Source: Pseudomonas baltica (GTDB taxonomy: Bacteria; Pseudomonadota; Gammaproteobacteria; Pseudomonadales; Pseudomonadaceae). From it: DNA of 64,000 nt. The stretch is from positions 3,312,501 to 3,376,500 of the forward strand of contig NZ_CP134771.1 in the NCBI RefSeq assembly GCF_031880315.1. The letters run 5' to 3'. The notes under the pieces were generated by a model, which searched no databases, was not told where the DNA came from, and saw nothing but the letters and a program-made list of their open reading frames with translations. Position 1 is the stretch's first letter; each line of letters starts with the position of its first letter. Shown here one piece after another: positions 35,662-44,854 of the stretch. A program made the position numbers and the translations under genes.

Positions 35662-37260
35662 TCAACCCTTGGGCGGCAGCAACTGGCCGAAGGCGCGGTC
35701 GAGATTGCTCTCGGCCTGGGTCAACTTTTCACGGCGCTCCTTGAGCCATTGGCGGTCGCCGTCGAGGGTCTTGTGGGCTTCGGCGAGCATGCGCTTGACC
35801 TCCTCCGGCTGTGGACCGCCAGTGCCTTTGCGGGTATTGACCATGTTCTGCGGCGACAGCGACGCGCGGAAGGTGGCCTCGTCGAGCGGCAGGGTGTTGG
35901 GCGTCCAGTGGTATTTGTCGGCGGCCTGGGCGTAGAGCGTCTGGGCGTGATCGTAGGGGAAGGTCTTGGGCGTGAAGCCGTTGTCACGGGCCTCTTCGAC
36001 GATCAGCGACGCAAAGCTGTGGCCAATGCGGAACGGTACTTTTTGCGTGCGTTCCAGGGTGTCGGCCAGCTCCATGGAGGTGGTCCACTCGTTTTCGAGT
36101 TCTTCGCGGGCGCGCTGGGGATTGACCTGCAAGGCTTCGAGCACGGCGTCCATGGCGCCGAACATGTCCTTGGTCGAATCGAATACGCCCAGCGAATCGA
36201 AAGCGAACTTGTAGTCGGTCATGCCAGTAGTGACGTTATGGGCGCGCAGGGTCACGGTCTGGGCCAGGCCAACGACATCCGATGACGTCTCGCGTGCTCG
36301 CATCAGCAAACCGGGGTTACGCTTTTGCGGCATAGCGCTGCTGGTGTAGGTCTTTTCTTCATCCAGCAGCAACCAGGGGCGGATCTGATGATATTGAGTA
36401 TGAATATCGCCGATCATCGCGCCGATGCGGATTGCCGATGACGCCGCGATGTTTGCCGCTTCGATCGGAATGTCATAGGTCGAGACCTGACTCGAATCCA
36501 GCGAGTTCTCGCGCACGCCATCGAACCCCAAGAGTTCGGCCAGGCGCTCGCGATTCAGCGGGTAGGCGGAGTTGGCCAGCACTGCGGTGCCCATGGGGCT
36601 GAGGTTCAGGCGCTGGTACAGCTCGCGGATGCGCTGGCCATCGCGGTCGAAGGAGGCTTCGTACGCCAGCAGGTAGTGGGCGTAAGTGATCGGCATCGCC
36701 TGCACGCCGTTGGTATAGGCGGGCACCAGGGTGTCGATGTTCTTGTCGGCCAGCTCGAGGATGCGCTGGCGCGTAGCGTTCAGCGCTTCATCGACAGCCA
36801 GCACGTCGGAGCGCAATTTGGCCAGCCGGTAGGTGGCAAGCATGTCCTGACGACTGCGGCCGGAGTGGATCAACGACGCCTCCGGGCCGATCTTGTCGGT
36901 CATGATCTGCTCGAGCTGCAGCACATCGGTCGGGCGCTTGCCATCGGGCTGGTCGCCTTGCTCGATGGCGTAGCGCACACCACCAGCGAGTTTCTGGCCC
37001 ATTTGCGGGGTGACAATGCCTTGCTCGATCAGCATCACCAACGAGGCCTTGTTGATGCGGTTCAGCCAGGCGAACTGGCTTTCGCTCTTGTCACCCTTGC
37101 CTTTGGATTTGTCGACGGTGGCGCCGATCTTTGCCGCTTGGGCGGCGCATTGCTCAGTGGTGGCGCAGGGCAGGTCGGCGGTATTGGCGGCGTAGGCGGC
37201 GTAACTGCCGCTCAGGGCAAAGGCGACGGCCAGGTGCAGGAGGGTCTTGGTGGCAGGCAT
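35662..37260 (-). CDS. Exported argininosuccinate-lyase-like protein
   Basis: Protein of 532 residues in the fumarase/aspartase superfamily, closest to argininosuccinate lyase by motif: IHSGRSRQDM (131-140) and the signature TSSAMPQKRNPG (306-317). The Ser in SSAM is the usual catalytic acid/base region. Unlike cytoplasmic ArgH it has a signal peptide (KTLLHLAVAFALSGSYAAYA) and a CxxxxxC N-terminal pair (PCATTEQC). So it should act in the periplasm, where urea-cycle substrates are not expected. Likely another amino-acid-type C-N lyase substrate. The family is sure; reaction unknown. Confidence 0.85.
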   Translation of the reverse strand: MPATKTLLHLAVAFALSGSYAAYAANTADLPCATTEQCAAQAAKIGATVDKSKGKGDKSESQFAWLNRINKASLVMLIEQGIVTPQMGQKLAGGVRYAIEQGDQPDGKRPTDVLQLEQIMTDKIGPEASLIHSGRSRQDMLATYRLAKLRSDVLAVDEALNATRQRILELADKNIDTLVPAYTNGVQAMPITYAHYLLAYEASFDRDGQRIRELYQRLNLSPMGTAVLANSAYPLNRERLAELLGFDGVRENSLDSSQVSTYDIPIEAANIAASSAIRIGAMIGDIHTQYHQIRPWLLLDEEKTYTSSAMPQKRNPGLLMRARETSSDVVGLAQTVTLRAHNVTTGMTDYKFAFDSLGVFDSTKDMFGAMDAVLEALQVNPQRAREELENEWTTSMELADTLERTQKVPFRIGHSFASLIVEEARDNGFTPKTFPYDHAQTLYAQAADKYHWTPNTLPLDEATFRASLSPQNMVNTRKGTGGPQPEEVKRMLAEAHKTLDGDRQWLKERREKLTQAESNLDRAFGQLLPPKG

Positions 37261-37391
37261 TGGGGATCTCCGATTGTGCTTTTTATTAGGGGTCCAAGCC
37301 CGAAAAGCCTACGCCGGTGATCTGCAAATATGAAATATATAAAAAATGCGATTCTGATACTTTTTAAATATGGACGTCCCTTATCGCAGGC

Positions 37392-37526
37392 AAAAAAAAC
37401 CCCTGGACTTCGTATGGGGAGGGGGAAGTCCGGGGGTTCAAGTTCCAGACCACCCAGGGAAAGGGGTCCGGATATCTGCCAACACTTAACACAACATAGG
37501 AGCATGAACGGCATCGCTGCCATTCA
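37392..37526 (-). ncRNA. ersA: Small RNA ErsA (Spot 42 positional analogue)
   Basis: About 135 bases transcribed on the minus strand just downstream of polA, where P. aeruginosa encodes the 132-base ErsA. The 3' end is a terminator: GGACTTC / GAAGTCC stem extended by CCCC/GGGG, then eight Ts (A-run at 37392-37399 on the + strand). Its loop is C-rich (CCCCCTCCCC), as expected for pairing with Shine-Dalgarno sequences. The upstream AlgU-like promoter supports the start. ErsA is known to act on algC and oprD in P. aeruginosa. The identity is inferred from place, length, promoter type and C-rich loop. Confidence 0.72.
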
Positions 37527-37531
37527 CGTTC

Positions 37532-37560
37532 TCTGAGTGCCGGCAAAGCCGATTAGTTCC
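37532..37560 (-). promoter_or_regulatory. AlgU (sigma-22/E)-type promoter of ersA
   Basis: On the minus strand GGAACTA (37560-37554) and TCAGA (37536-37532) are separated by 17 bases, resembling the AlgU consensus GAACTT-N16/17-TCTGA. The predicted start is near 37526. Confidence 0.55.
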
Positions 37561-37616
37561 GGACCGATTGGTAAACAGCACCTATCAAGTCCTTGTTTCA
37601 TAATCAGAACCGAGCA

Positions 37617-37644
37617 TGACAGCGGCTTCATCTGAACGCTGTCA
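37617..37644 (-). terminator. Hairpin at the polA stop
   Basis: Perfect inverted repeat TGACAGCG (37617-37624) / CGCTGTCA (37637-37644); the polA stop codon is in the stem. No T-run, so it may be a stabiliser rather than a terminator. Confidence 0.4.
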
Positions 37645-40407
37645 GTGCGCCTCGTCCCAGTTCAGGCCGACGCCCACTTCCACCAGCAGCGGCACGTCCA
37701 GCTGCGCCGCGTCGCTCATGTGCGGGCGGATCTGGGCGCTGACTTGCTCGACCAGATCGTCACGCACTTCCAGCACCAGTTCATCGTGCACCTGCAGGAT
37801 CACCCGCGCATCTAGGCCCGAGGTGTCGAGCCACTGGTCGACCTTGACCATCGCGCGCTTGATGATATCCGCCGCCGTGCCCTGCATCGGCGCGTTGATC
37901 GCGGTACGTTCGGCGCCTTTGCGCAGGGCCGGGTTCTTGGCGTTGATGTCGGGCAGGTACAGCCGCCGGCCAAACAGGGTTTCGACGAAGCCTTGCTCGG
38001 CGGCCTGGGCGCGGGTGCGCTCCATATAAGCCAGTACGCCGGGATACTGGGTGAAATAGCGGTCGATATAGGCTTGCGACTGCTTGCGATCGACACCGAT
38101 CTGCTTGGCCAGGCCAAACGCGCTCATGCCATAGATCAAGCCGAAGTTGATCGCCTTGGCGCTACGGCGCTGATCGGTGGTGACGTCGGCCAGCTCGACG
38201 CCGAACACTTCTGCCGCCGTCGCGCGGTGTACGTCGAGGTCGTTCTGGAAGGCGTGCAGCAGGCTTTCGTCACGGGCCAGGTGGGCCATGATGCGCAGCT
38301 CGATCTGCGAGTAGTCCGCCGCCAGCAGCTTGTACCCCGGCGGGGCCACGAACGCCTGCCGAATGCGCCGCCCTTCGGCGGTACGGATCGGGATGTTCTG
38401 CAAGTTCGGATCGCTGGACGACAAGCGCCCGGTGGCCGCCACCGCCTGGTGATAGGACGTGTGGATACGCCCGGTGCGCGGGTTGATCTGCTCGGGCAGG
38501 CGGTCGGTGTAGGTGCTTTTCAGCTTGCTCAGCGAGCGGTACTGCATCAGCACCTTGGGCAGCGGGAAATCCAGCTCGGCCAGTTCCGCGAGCACGGCTT
38601 CGGCGGTGGAGGCCTGGCCCTTGGCGGTCTTGTTGAGGATCGGCATGCCGAGCTTCTCGTACAGGATCACGCCGAGCTGCTTGGGCGAACCAAGGTTGAA
38701 CTCTTCACCGGCGATGTCGAACGCCTCGCGCTCCAACGCCACCAGCTTGTCGCCCAGTTCGACGCTCTGCACGCCCAGCAGCTTGGCATCCACCAGCGCG
38801 CCCTGGCGCTCGATCTTGGCCAGCACCGGCACCAGCGGCATTTCGATGTCTTCAAGCACCGGCTTGAGGCTAGGGGTCGCGGCGAGTTTTTCCTGCAAGT
38901 GCAAGTGCAGGCGCAGAGTGATATCGGCGTCTTCGGCGGCGTAGGGGCCGGCCTGTTCCAGGGCGATCTGGTCGAACGTCAGCTGCTTGGCGCCCTTGCC
39001 GGCGATGTCCTGGAAAGCGATGTTGGTGTGATTGAGGTACTTGTAGGCCAGGCTGTCCATGTCGTGGCGGGTCGCGGTGGAGTCCAGCACGTAGGACTCG
39101 AGCATGGTGTCGTAAGCCACGCCCTGCACCAGGATGCCCTGGCTGATATCTCCCCCGATGGCGCAGTTGGCGAGGATGTTCATGTCGTACTTGGCGTGCT
39201 GGCCGACCTTGAGCTTGGTCGGGTCTTCGAGCAGCGGCTTGAGGGCCCGCAGCACGGTGTCGCGGTCCAGTTGCTCGGGCACGCCCATGTACGAATGGGT
39301 CAAGGGAATGTATGCGGCCTCGTGAGGCTCGACGGCAAACGACAGGCCGACCAGTTGCGCCTTCTGGGCATCCAGGCCGGTGGTTTCGGTGTCGAAGGCG
39401 AACAGTTTGGCGGCCTTGAGCTTCTCCAGCCAGACGTCGAAGCGGGCCTGGTCGAGAATGGTCTCGTAGCGGCTTTCGACTACCAACTCAGGTTCGCTCG
39501 GCGTGGCGATTTCGGTGCCGGCGCGCTTGGCGTCGCGCTGGATCTCGTCGACCCAGCTGCGGAATTCCAACTCGCTGTACAGCGCCAGGAGGGCTTCGCG
39601 ATCCGGCTCGGTGCACATCAGCGCATCGACTTCGATATCCAGCGGCACGTCGATCTTGATGGTCGCCAGTTCGTAGGACAAGAACGCCATCTCGCGATGC
39701 TCTTCGAGCTTGGCGGAGAGATTCTTGGCGCCTCGAATAGGCAACGCCGCGACCTTGTCGAGGTTGGCGTAGAGCTCGGCCAGGCCGCCGCCGATACCCA
39801 CCAGCAAGCCCTGAGCAGTCTTTTCACCGACACCGGGCACGCCTGGAATGTTGTCGACCTTGTCGCCCATCAGCGCGAGGAAGTCGATGATGTGCTCGGG
39901 ACCGACACCGAACTTCTCTTTGACGCCAGGGATGTCAAGGACACTGCCGGTCATGGTGTTGACCAGCGTAATATGGCCGTCGACCAGCTGGGCCATGTCC
40001 TTGTCGCCGGTGGAGATGATTACCGGGCGGTCGCTGGCGGCGCTGCTGCGGGCCAGGGTGCCGATCACGTCATCGGCTTCGACATTGTCGACGCACAACA
40101 GCGGATAGCCCAAGGCGCGAACCGACGCGTGCAGCGGCTCGACCTGCACGCGCAGGTCGTCGGGCATGCTCGGGCGGTTGGCCTTGTATTCGGCGTAAAG
40201 GTCGTCACGGAAGGTCCCGCCCTTGGCGTCGAACACCACTGCAAAGGGGCTGTCCGGATATTGCCGGCGCAGGCTCTTGAGCATGTTCAGCACGCCCTTG
40301 ACCGCACCGGTCGGCATGCCCTTGGACGTAGCGAGGGGTGGCAGCGCATGGAAGGCGCGGTACAAGTAAGAGGAACCGTCCACCAGGACGAGGGGGGCTT
40401 TGCTCAT
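37642..40407 (-). CDS. polA: DNA polymerase I
   Basis: Full-length PolA of 921 residues from the ATG at 40407. A TTG four codons earlier is possible, but SKAPLVLVDGSSYLYRAFHAL is the normal N-terminus. It has the 5'-3' exonuclease (about 1-300), a 3'-5' exonuclease with FAFDTETTG, and the polymerase with motif A DYSQIELR and motif C QVHDELVLEV. It handles Okazaki-fragment maturation and repair. The start overlaps nothing; thrB is divergent. ErsA lies directly downstream, as in P. aeruginosa. Confidence 0.96.
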   Translation of the reverse strand: MSKAPLVLVDGSSYLYRAFHALPPLATSKGMPTGAVKGVLNMLKSLRRQYPDSPFAVVFDAKGGTFRDDLYAEYKANRPSMPDDLRVQVEPLHASVRALGYPLLCVDNVEADDVIGTLARSSAASDRPVIISTGDKDMAQLVDGHITLVNTMTGSVLDIPGVKEKFGVGPEHIIDFLALMGDKVDNIPGVPGVGEKTAQGLLVGIGGGLAELYANLDKVAALPIRGAKNLSAKLEEHREMAFLSYELATIKIDVPLDIEVDALMCTEPDREALLALYSELEFRSWVDEIQRDAKRAGTEIATPSEPELVVESRYETILDQARFDVWLEKLKAAKLFAFDTETTGLDAQKAQLVGLSFAVEPHEAAYIPLTHSYMGVPEQLDRDTVLRALKPLLEDPTKLKVGQHAKYDMNILANCAIGGDISQGILVQGVAYDTMLESYVLDSTATRHDMDSLAYKYLNHTNIAFQDIAGKGAKQLTFDQIALEQAGPYAAEDADITLRLHLHLQEKLAATPSLKPVLEDIEMPLVPVLAKIERQGALVDAKLLGVQSVELGDKLVALEREAFDIAGEEFNLGSPKQLGVILYEKLGMPILNKTAKGQASTAEAVLAELAELDFPLPKVLMQYRSLSKLKSTYTDRLPEQINPRTGRIHTSYHQAVAATGRLSSSDPNLQNIPIRTAEGRRIRQAFVAPPGYKLLAADYSQIELRIMAHLARDESLLHAFQNDLDVHRATAAEVFGVELADVTTDQRRSAKAINFGLIYGMSAFGLAKQIGVDRKQSQAYIDRYFTQYPGVLAYMERTRAQAAEQGFVETLFGRRLYLPDINAKNPALRKGAERTAINAPMQGTAADIIKRAMVKVDQWLDTSGLDARVILQVHDELVLEVRDDLVEQVSAQIRPHMSDAAQLDVPLLVEVGVGLNWDEAH

Positions 40408-40624
40408 GAGCAGAATCAACCTTTTCGACGGGTCTGGCGCTAGAATGGCCGGATCATTGACGACAAAGCCACAAGGTTATCACTGGGCAGCGCAAACTGC
40501 CCGGCCGACATGTCCATGTGCGTGGCGCGCTGGTAGCATCAGCGGGTTTTTTACCCAAGGGGCGCCTGGCGCCAATTTCAACCGGGCGGCCCGCAGCGGC
40601 ACGCCAAGATGGGCAACTTTCGAC

Positions 40625-41575
40625 ATGTCTGTGTTTACTCCGCTGACGCGGCCCCAGCTGGAACAATTTCTCGCCCCCTACGGCCTGGGTCGCCTGCGCG
40701 ACTTCCAGGGCATTGCCGCCGGGACGGAAAACAGCAATTTCTTCATCAGCATGGAGCAAGGCGAGTTCGTCCTGACCCTGGTGGAACGGGGCCCGGTGCA
40801 GGACTTGCCGTTCTTTATCGAATTGCTCGACGTGCTCCATGAAGCCGACATCCAGGTGCCTTACGCACTGCGTACCACCGACGGCGTGGCCCTGCGCGAA
40901 CTGGCGGGCAAGCCGGCGTTGCTGCAGCCGCGCCTCGACGGCAAGCATATTTCCACGCCCAACAATCAACATTGCGTGCAGGTGGGCGAGCTGCTCGGCC
41001 ATATCCACCTGGCCACGCGGCCGGCGGTGCTGGAGCGCAAGACCGATCGCGGGCTGGATTGGATGCTCGAAGAGGGCGCCGCGATGGTGCAACGTCTCGA
41101 AGCCGGCTCGGCGGCGCTGCTGAGCTCGGCGCTGGAGGAGATCCGCACACACAAGCAGGGGATACTCGACCTGCCGCGGGCCAACCTGCATGGCGATCTG
41201 TTCCGCGACAACGTGATGTTCGAAGGCACTCACCTCACAGGCGTGATCGATTTCTATAACGCCTGTTCCGGGCCGATGCTGTACGACCTGGCAATCACGC
41301 TCAACGACTGGTGTTCTACCGGCGACGGGCAGATCGATGCGCCACGGGCACGGGCGATGCTGGGCGCTTATGCGGCGCTGCGGCCGTTCACCGCGGCAGA
41401 AGCGCAGCTGTGGCCAGTAATGTTGCGGGTGGCGTGCGTGCGGTTCTGGGTGTCTCGGCAGATTGCTGCCGAGTCGTTCGCGGGAATGGACGTGATGATC
41501 CATGATCCGAAGGATTTCGAGGTTCGATTGGCGCAGCGGCAGAAGGTTGGGGTGGTGCTGCCGTTTGCTTTGTGA
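40625..41575 (+). CDS. thrB: Homoserine kinase
   Basis: ThrB of the aminoglycoside-phosphotransferase fold, 316 residues, as in other Pseudomonas; this is not the GHMP type of E. coli. N-terminal SVFTPLTRPQLEQFL, nucleotide-loop region GTENSNFF and the catalytic loop LHGDLFRDNVMF with IDFYNA. It phosphorylates homoserine for threonine synthesis. The ATG at 40625 fits the family; the frame is open farther upstream but crosses the polA promoter region. Confidence 0.94.
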   Translation: MSVFTPLTRPQLEQFLAPYGLGRLRDFQGIAAGTENSNFFISMEQGEFVLTLVERGPVQDLPFFIELLDVLHEADIQVPYALRTTDGVALRELAGKPALLQPRLDGKHISTPNNQHCVQVGELLGHIHLATRPAVLERKTDRGLDWMLEEGAAMVQRLEAGSAALLSSALEEIRTHKQGILDLPRANLHGDLFRDNVMFEGTHLTGVIDFYNACSGPMLYDLAITLNDWCSTGDGQIDAPRARAMLGAYAALRPFTAAEAQLWPVMLRVACVRFWVSRQIAAESFAGMDVMIHDPKDFEVRLAQRQKVGVVLPFAL

Positions 41576-41583
41576 TTATCCGC

Positions 41584-41670
41584 AGGCCTTGTAGCGGGCA
41601 AGCCTTGCTCCCAAAAGCGCAAGGCTCTTGGCCCGCCCTGTGGGATCAAGGCTTGCCCGCGAAGGGCCCG
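41584..41670. repeat. REP element pair
   Basis: GGCCTTGTAGCGGGCAAGCCTTGCTCCC facing GGGATCAAGGCTTGCCCGCGAAGGGCCC between the convergent thrB and znuA genes. Confidence 0.8.
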
Positions 41671-41678
41671 TACAGACG

Positions 41679-42608
41679 CTAGAGACTGTTCAGGCACCCC
41701 ACCAAATCATCCCCCAGCTCGCTCAGCAGCTGTTCATAGCCATTGGCAGTCGCCTCGTTGAATCCTCCCAGCGCATCCAGCTCGGCCAGCTTGACTGGCA
41801 ATCCTGCCGTCAGCGTCTCGGCCAGCCGTGGGCGCATCGGTGGCTCGCTGAACACGCAGGTCTTGCCCACCGCCTGCAACTGCGCGCGCATGGCAGCGAC
41901 GTGCTGGGCACCCGGCTGCACCTCGGCGGCCACGGTGAACACCCCGGCGTGCTTGAGCCCGTAAGCATCCTCGAAATAATCGAACGCCTCGTGGAACACG
42001 AAGAACGGCTTGCCGGCAATCGGCGCCACTTGCGCCTTGAGCTTGGCATCCACGGCATCCAGCCGCGTCGCGAATGCCTTGGCGTTGGCCTGGTAGCGCG
42101 CCGCATTGGCCGGATCGGCCTTGCTCAAGTCCGCGGCCATGCTGGCAGCGATCACCCGCGCGTTGACGGTCGACAGCCACAGATGCTCGTCGAGCGAACC
42201 AGGCTGGTGGTCGTGGTCATGCTCGTCGGCGTCTTCGTGAGAACCGCTGTCTGCAACGAAATGGCGCAGCTTGAGGCCCGGCACAGTAGCCACGGCGACG
42301 GTCGGTTTGCTGCGCCCCTGCAACGGCCGCTCGAGGAAGTTCTCCATTTGCGGGCCGATCCAGTAGAACAGATCGGCATCGCCCAACCGACGCACATCCG
42401 ACAGGCGCAAGGCGTAATGATGAGGGGAAGCACCCGGCGGCAGCAGTACGTCCGGCGTACCGACCCCGTCCTGCACGGCAGCGGCGATGAGCTGCAGCGG
42501 TTTGATGCTGGTCAAGACCTTCACCGGCCCCTGATCGGCAGCCTGGGCACCGGCAAAAACGCCGCAGCTGATCAAAAAAGCGACAAAAACTGCAAAAAAT
42601 CGGGACAC
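41679..42608 (-). CDS. znuA: Zinc ABC transporter substrate-binding protein
   Basis: Periplasmic zinc-binding protein of about 309 residues. I chose the GTG at 42608 (SRFFAVFVAFLISCGVFAGAQA signal peptide); another GTG is 9 bp upstream. The mature part has TSIKPLQLIAAAV, ASPHHYALRLSD and a His/Asp-rich zinc loop (SHEDADEHDHDH at about 123-134). The family site H ligands lie in SPHHY, FVFHEAFDY and EHLW. It delivers Zn2+ to ZnuBC. It is divergent from zur and shares a Zur box with it. Confidence 0.93.
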   Translation of the reverse strand: MSRFFAVFVAFLISCGVFAGAQAADQGPVKVLTSIKPLQLIAAAVQDGVGTPDVLLPPGASPHHYALRLSDVRRLGDADLFYWIGPQMENFLERPLQGRSKPTVAVATVPGLKLRHFVADSGSHEDADEHDHDHQPGSLDEHLWLSTVNARVIAASMAADLSKADPANAARYQANAKAFATRLDAVDAKLKAQVAPIAGKPFFVFHEAFDYFEDAYGLKHAGVFTVAAEVQPGAQHVAAMRAQLQAVGKTCVFSEPPMRPRLAETLTAGLPVKLAELDALGGFNEATANGYEQLLSELGDDLVGCLNSL

Positions 42609-42635
42609 AGTGACCACTCGAAGAGGCGAGAACAG

Positions 42636-42648
42636 GTAACATAATAAC
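42636..42648. promoter_or_regulatory. Zur box between znuA and zur
   Basis: GTAACATAATAAC; read on the minus strand GTTATTATGTTAC, which agrees at 10 of 13 positions with the gamma-proteobacterial Zur core GTTATAATATAAC. It sits in the 68-bp space between divergent znuA and zur, so it can repress both when zinc is plentiful. Confidence 0.68.
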
Positions 42649-42676
42649 GTCTCTCTCAAAAGCCGTCGCTGCCCCC

Positions 42677-43159
42677 ATGTCAAAAACTCCCCTGGCCAGT
42701 CGCCCCCACGATCACTCCCACTGCGTGCACACCGCGCTCACGGAGGCCGATGCCCTGTGCGCCAAGAGCGGCCAGCGCCTGACCGCACTGCGCCGCCGCG
42801 TGCTGGAGCTGGTCTGGCAAAGCCACAAGCCACTGGGTGCCTATGACATCCTCGCTGTGCTCAGCGAGCAGGACGGTCGCCGCGCCGCGCCGCCTACCGT
42901 GTACCGCGCGCTGGATTTTCTGCTCGACAACAATCTGGTGCACCGCATCGCCTCGCTCAACGCCTTCATGGGCTGTAACCACCCCGAGCATGCGCACCAA
43001 GGGCAATTCCTGATCTGCCGCGAATGCCACATCGCCATCGAGCTGGAACAGGCGAGCATCAGCGAAGCCATCACCCTCGGCGCCAAAAACGTAGGCTTTC
43101 GTGCCGAAGGGCAAACGGTCGAAGTGGTCGGGATTTGTTCGGCCTGCGTGGGGGCCTGA
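42677..43159 (+). CDS. zur: Zinc uptake regulator Zur
   Basis: Fur-family repressor of 160 residues. A DNA-binding winged helix covers [26 protein letters not shown] and [20 protein letters not shown]. The dimer domain has CRECH and a final CSAC that binds structural zinc. It represses znuA and the zur-znuCB operon at high zinc. Its stop overlaps the znuC ATG by one base (TGATG). Confidence 0.94.
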   Translation: MSKTPLASRPHDHSHCVHTALTEADALCAKSGQRLTALRRRVLELVWQSHKPLGAYDILAVLSEQDGRRAAPPTVYRALDFLLDNNLVHRIASLNAFMGCNHPEHAHQGQFLICRECHIAIELEQASISEAITLGAKNVGFRAEGQTVEVVGICSACVGA

Positions 43160-43956
43160 TGAGCACTGCGTTGATCAGCCTCGATCAGGTCACGGTCAAT
43201 TTCGCCGGTCAGGCCGTACTGGACAACGTTCAGCTCAGCGTCAACGCCGGCGAGATCGTCACCCTGATCGGTCCCAATGGCGCCGGCAAGACCACCCTGG
43301 TGCGCGCCGTGCTCGGGCTGCTCAAGCCGGACAGCGGCAGCGTCTGGCGCAAACCGCGCCTGCGCATTGGCTACATGCCGCAAAAACTGCAAGTGGACGC
43401 TACCCTGCCGCTGTCGGTGCTGCGCTTTCTGCGCCTGGTGCCGGGGGTCGATCGCAAGCGCGCCCTGGCCGCGCTGGAAGAGGTCGGTGCCATGCAGGTC
43501 ATCGACAGCCCCGTGCAGACCATCTCCGGCGGCGAGATGCAACGCGTGCTGCTCGCCCGGGCATTGCTGCGCGAGCCTGAACTGCTGGTGCTCGACGAGC
43601 CGGTGCAGGGCGTCGATGTCAACGGTCAACTGGAGCTGTACAGCCTGATCACCCGTCTGCGCGAGCGCCACGGCTGCGGCGTGCTGATGGTCTCCCACGA
43701 CTTGCACCTGGTGATGAGCACCACCGACCAGGTGGTCTGCCTGAACCGTCACGTGTGCTGTTCCGGGCATCCGGAACAGGTCAGCGGCGATCCAGCCTTC
43801 GTCGCGCTGTTCGGCCAGAATGCCGCCAATCTGGCGATCTACCACCACCATCACGACCACGCCCACGACCTGCACGGCGCCGTGGTGGGTGAGGGCGGCG
43901 AAGCGCTGCCCCAGGCTCATGTCCACGTTCATGGAGACGGCTGCAAGCATGGCTGA
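43159..43956 (+). CDS. znuC: Zinc ABC transporter ATP-binding protein
   Basis: ATPase of 265 residues starting at the ATG at 43159. Walker [10 protein letters not shown] (38-46), signature ISGGEMQRV and Walker [14 protein letters not shown]. The C-terminus is His-rich ([22 protein letters not shown]), a zinc-binding tail seen in some ZnuC. It powers ZnuB-mediated zinc import. It overlaps znuB by 8 bp. Confidence 0.94.
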   Translation: MSTALISLDQVTVNFAGQAVLDNVQLSVNAGEIVTLIGPNGAGKTTLVRAVLGLLKPDSGSVWRKPRLRIGYMPQKLQVDATLPLSVLRFLRLVPGVDRKRALAALEEVGAMQVIDSPVQTISGGEMQRVLLARALLREPELLVLDEPVQGVDVNGQLELYSLITRLRERHGCGVLMVSHDLHLVMSTTDQVVCLNRHVCCSGHPEQVSGDPAFVALFGQNAANLAIYHHHHDHAHDLHGAVVGEGGEALPQAHVHVHGDGCKHG

Positions 43957-44734
43957 TTTTCTGTTGTATGCCTTGCTCGCCGGCCTGGCGCTGGCGATCG
44001 TCGCGGGGCCGTTGGGGTCGTTCGTGGTCTGGCGGCGCATGGCCTATTTCGGCGACACGCTGTCTCACGCAGCGCTGCTGGGCGTGGCCCTGGGGTTCGT
44101 GCTGGATGTCAGCCCGGCACTGGCGGTGACGGTGGGTTGCCTGTTGCTGGCCATCCTGCTGGTGACCCTGCAGCAACGCCAACCCCTGGCGTCGGACACG
44201 CTGTTGGGTATTCTGGCGCCGAGTACGTTGTCTCTTGGTTTGGTCGTACTGAGTTTCATGCACAACGTGCGCATCGATCTGATGGGGTATCTATTCGGCG
44301 ACCTGCTAGCCATCAGCCCCGTTGATCTGGGCTGGATTCTCGGCGGCAGTGCAGCGGTACTGGTGCTGTTGGCGATACTCTGGCGGCCGCTGCTGGCGAT
44401 GACCGTGCACGAAGAGCTGGCCAAGGTCGAGGGCTTGCCGGTGGCGACCCTGCGGATGGCGCTGATGCTGCTGATCGCCATCGTCATTGCGGTGGCGATG
44501 AAGATCGTCGGCGTACTGTTGATTACCTCGCTGCTGATCATTCCCGCCGCGGCGGCGCAGCGTCACGCTCGCTCCCCGGAACAGATGGCCGTGGGCGCCA
44601 GCGTGCTGGGCGTGGTGGCGGTGTGCAGCGGGCTGGCGATGTCGTGGTTCAAGGACACTCCAGCCGGGCCGTCCATCGTCGTCGCCGCGGCGGTGCTGTT
44701 CCTGTTCAGCTTTGCCTTGCCCAAGCGCACTTGA
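43949..44734 (+). CDS. znuB: Zinc ABC transporter permease
   Basis: Membrane permease of 261 residues (ABC-3 family), starting at the ATG at 43949 ([20 protein letters not shown]). Seven to eight helices; the family loop [16 protein letters not shown] is the contact with ZnuC. A family element near the end is [15 protein letters not shown]. Last gene of the zur-znuC-znuB operon. Confidence 0.94.
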   Translation: MADFLLYALLAGLALAIVAGPLGSFVVWRRMAYFGDTLSHAALLGVALGFVLDVSPALAVTVGCLLLAILLVTLQQRQPLASDTLLGILAPSTLSLGLVVLSFMHNVRIDLMGYLFGDLLAISPVDLGWILGGSAAVLVLLAILWRPLLAMTVHEELAKVEGLPVATLRMALMLLIAIVIAVAMKIVGVLLITSLLIIPAAAAQRHARSPEQMAVGASVLGVVAVCSGLAMSWFKDTPAGPSIVVAAAVLFLFSFALPKRT

Positions 44735-44737
44735 TCC

Positions 44738-44770
44738 TTGTGGGAGCGAACTCTGTTCACTCCCACAGGT
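44738..44770. terminator. REP-type hairpin after znuB
   Basis: TGTGGGAG / CTCCCACA arms around CGAACTCTGTTCA, just after the znuB stop. The inverted repeat could end transcription although no T-run follows. Confidence 0.45.
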
Positions 44771-44854
44771 AACGAGTAGATCACGCGTGGTTTTCTCCTA
44801 GGCCCTCTTGGGTGTAGACTTGCTCGTTTTTTGCGCAAACAGAGAGTCGCAGGA

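Noticed and set aside
37993..40443. 816-residue open frame opposite polA
   Set aside because: Shadow of a high-GC gene; polA has all polymerase motifs on the other strand.
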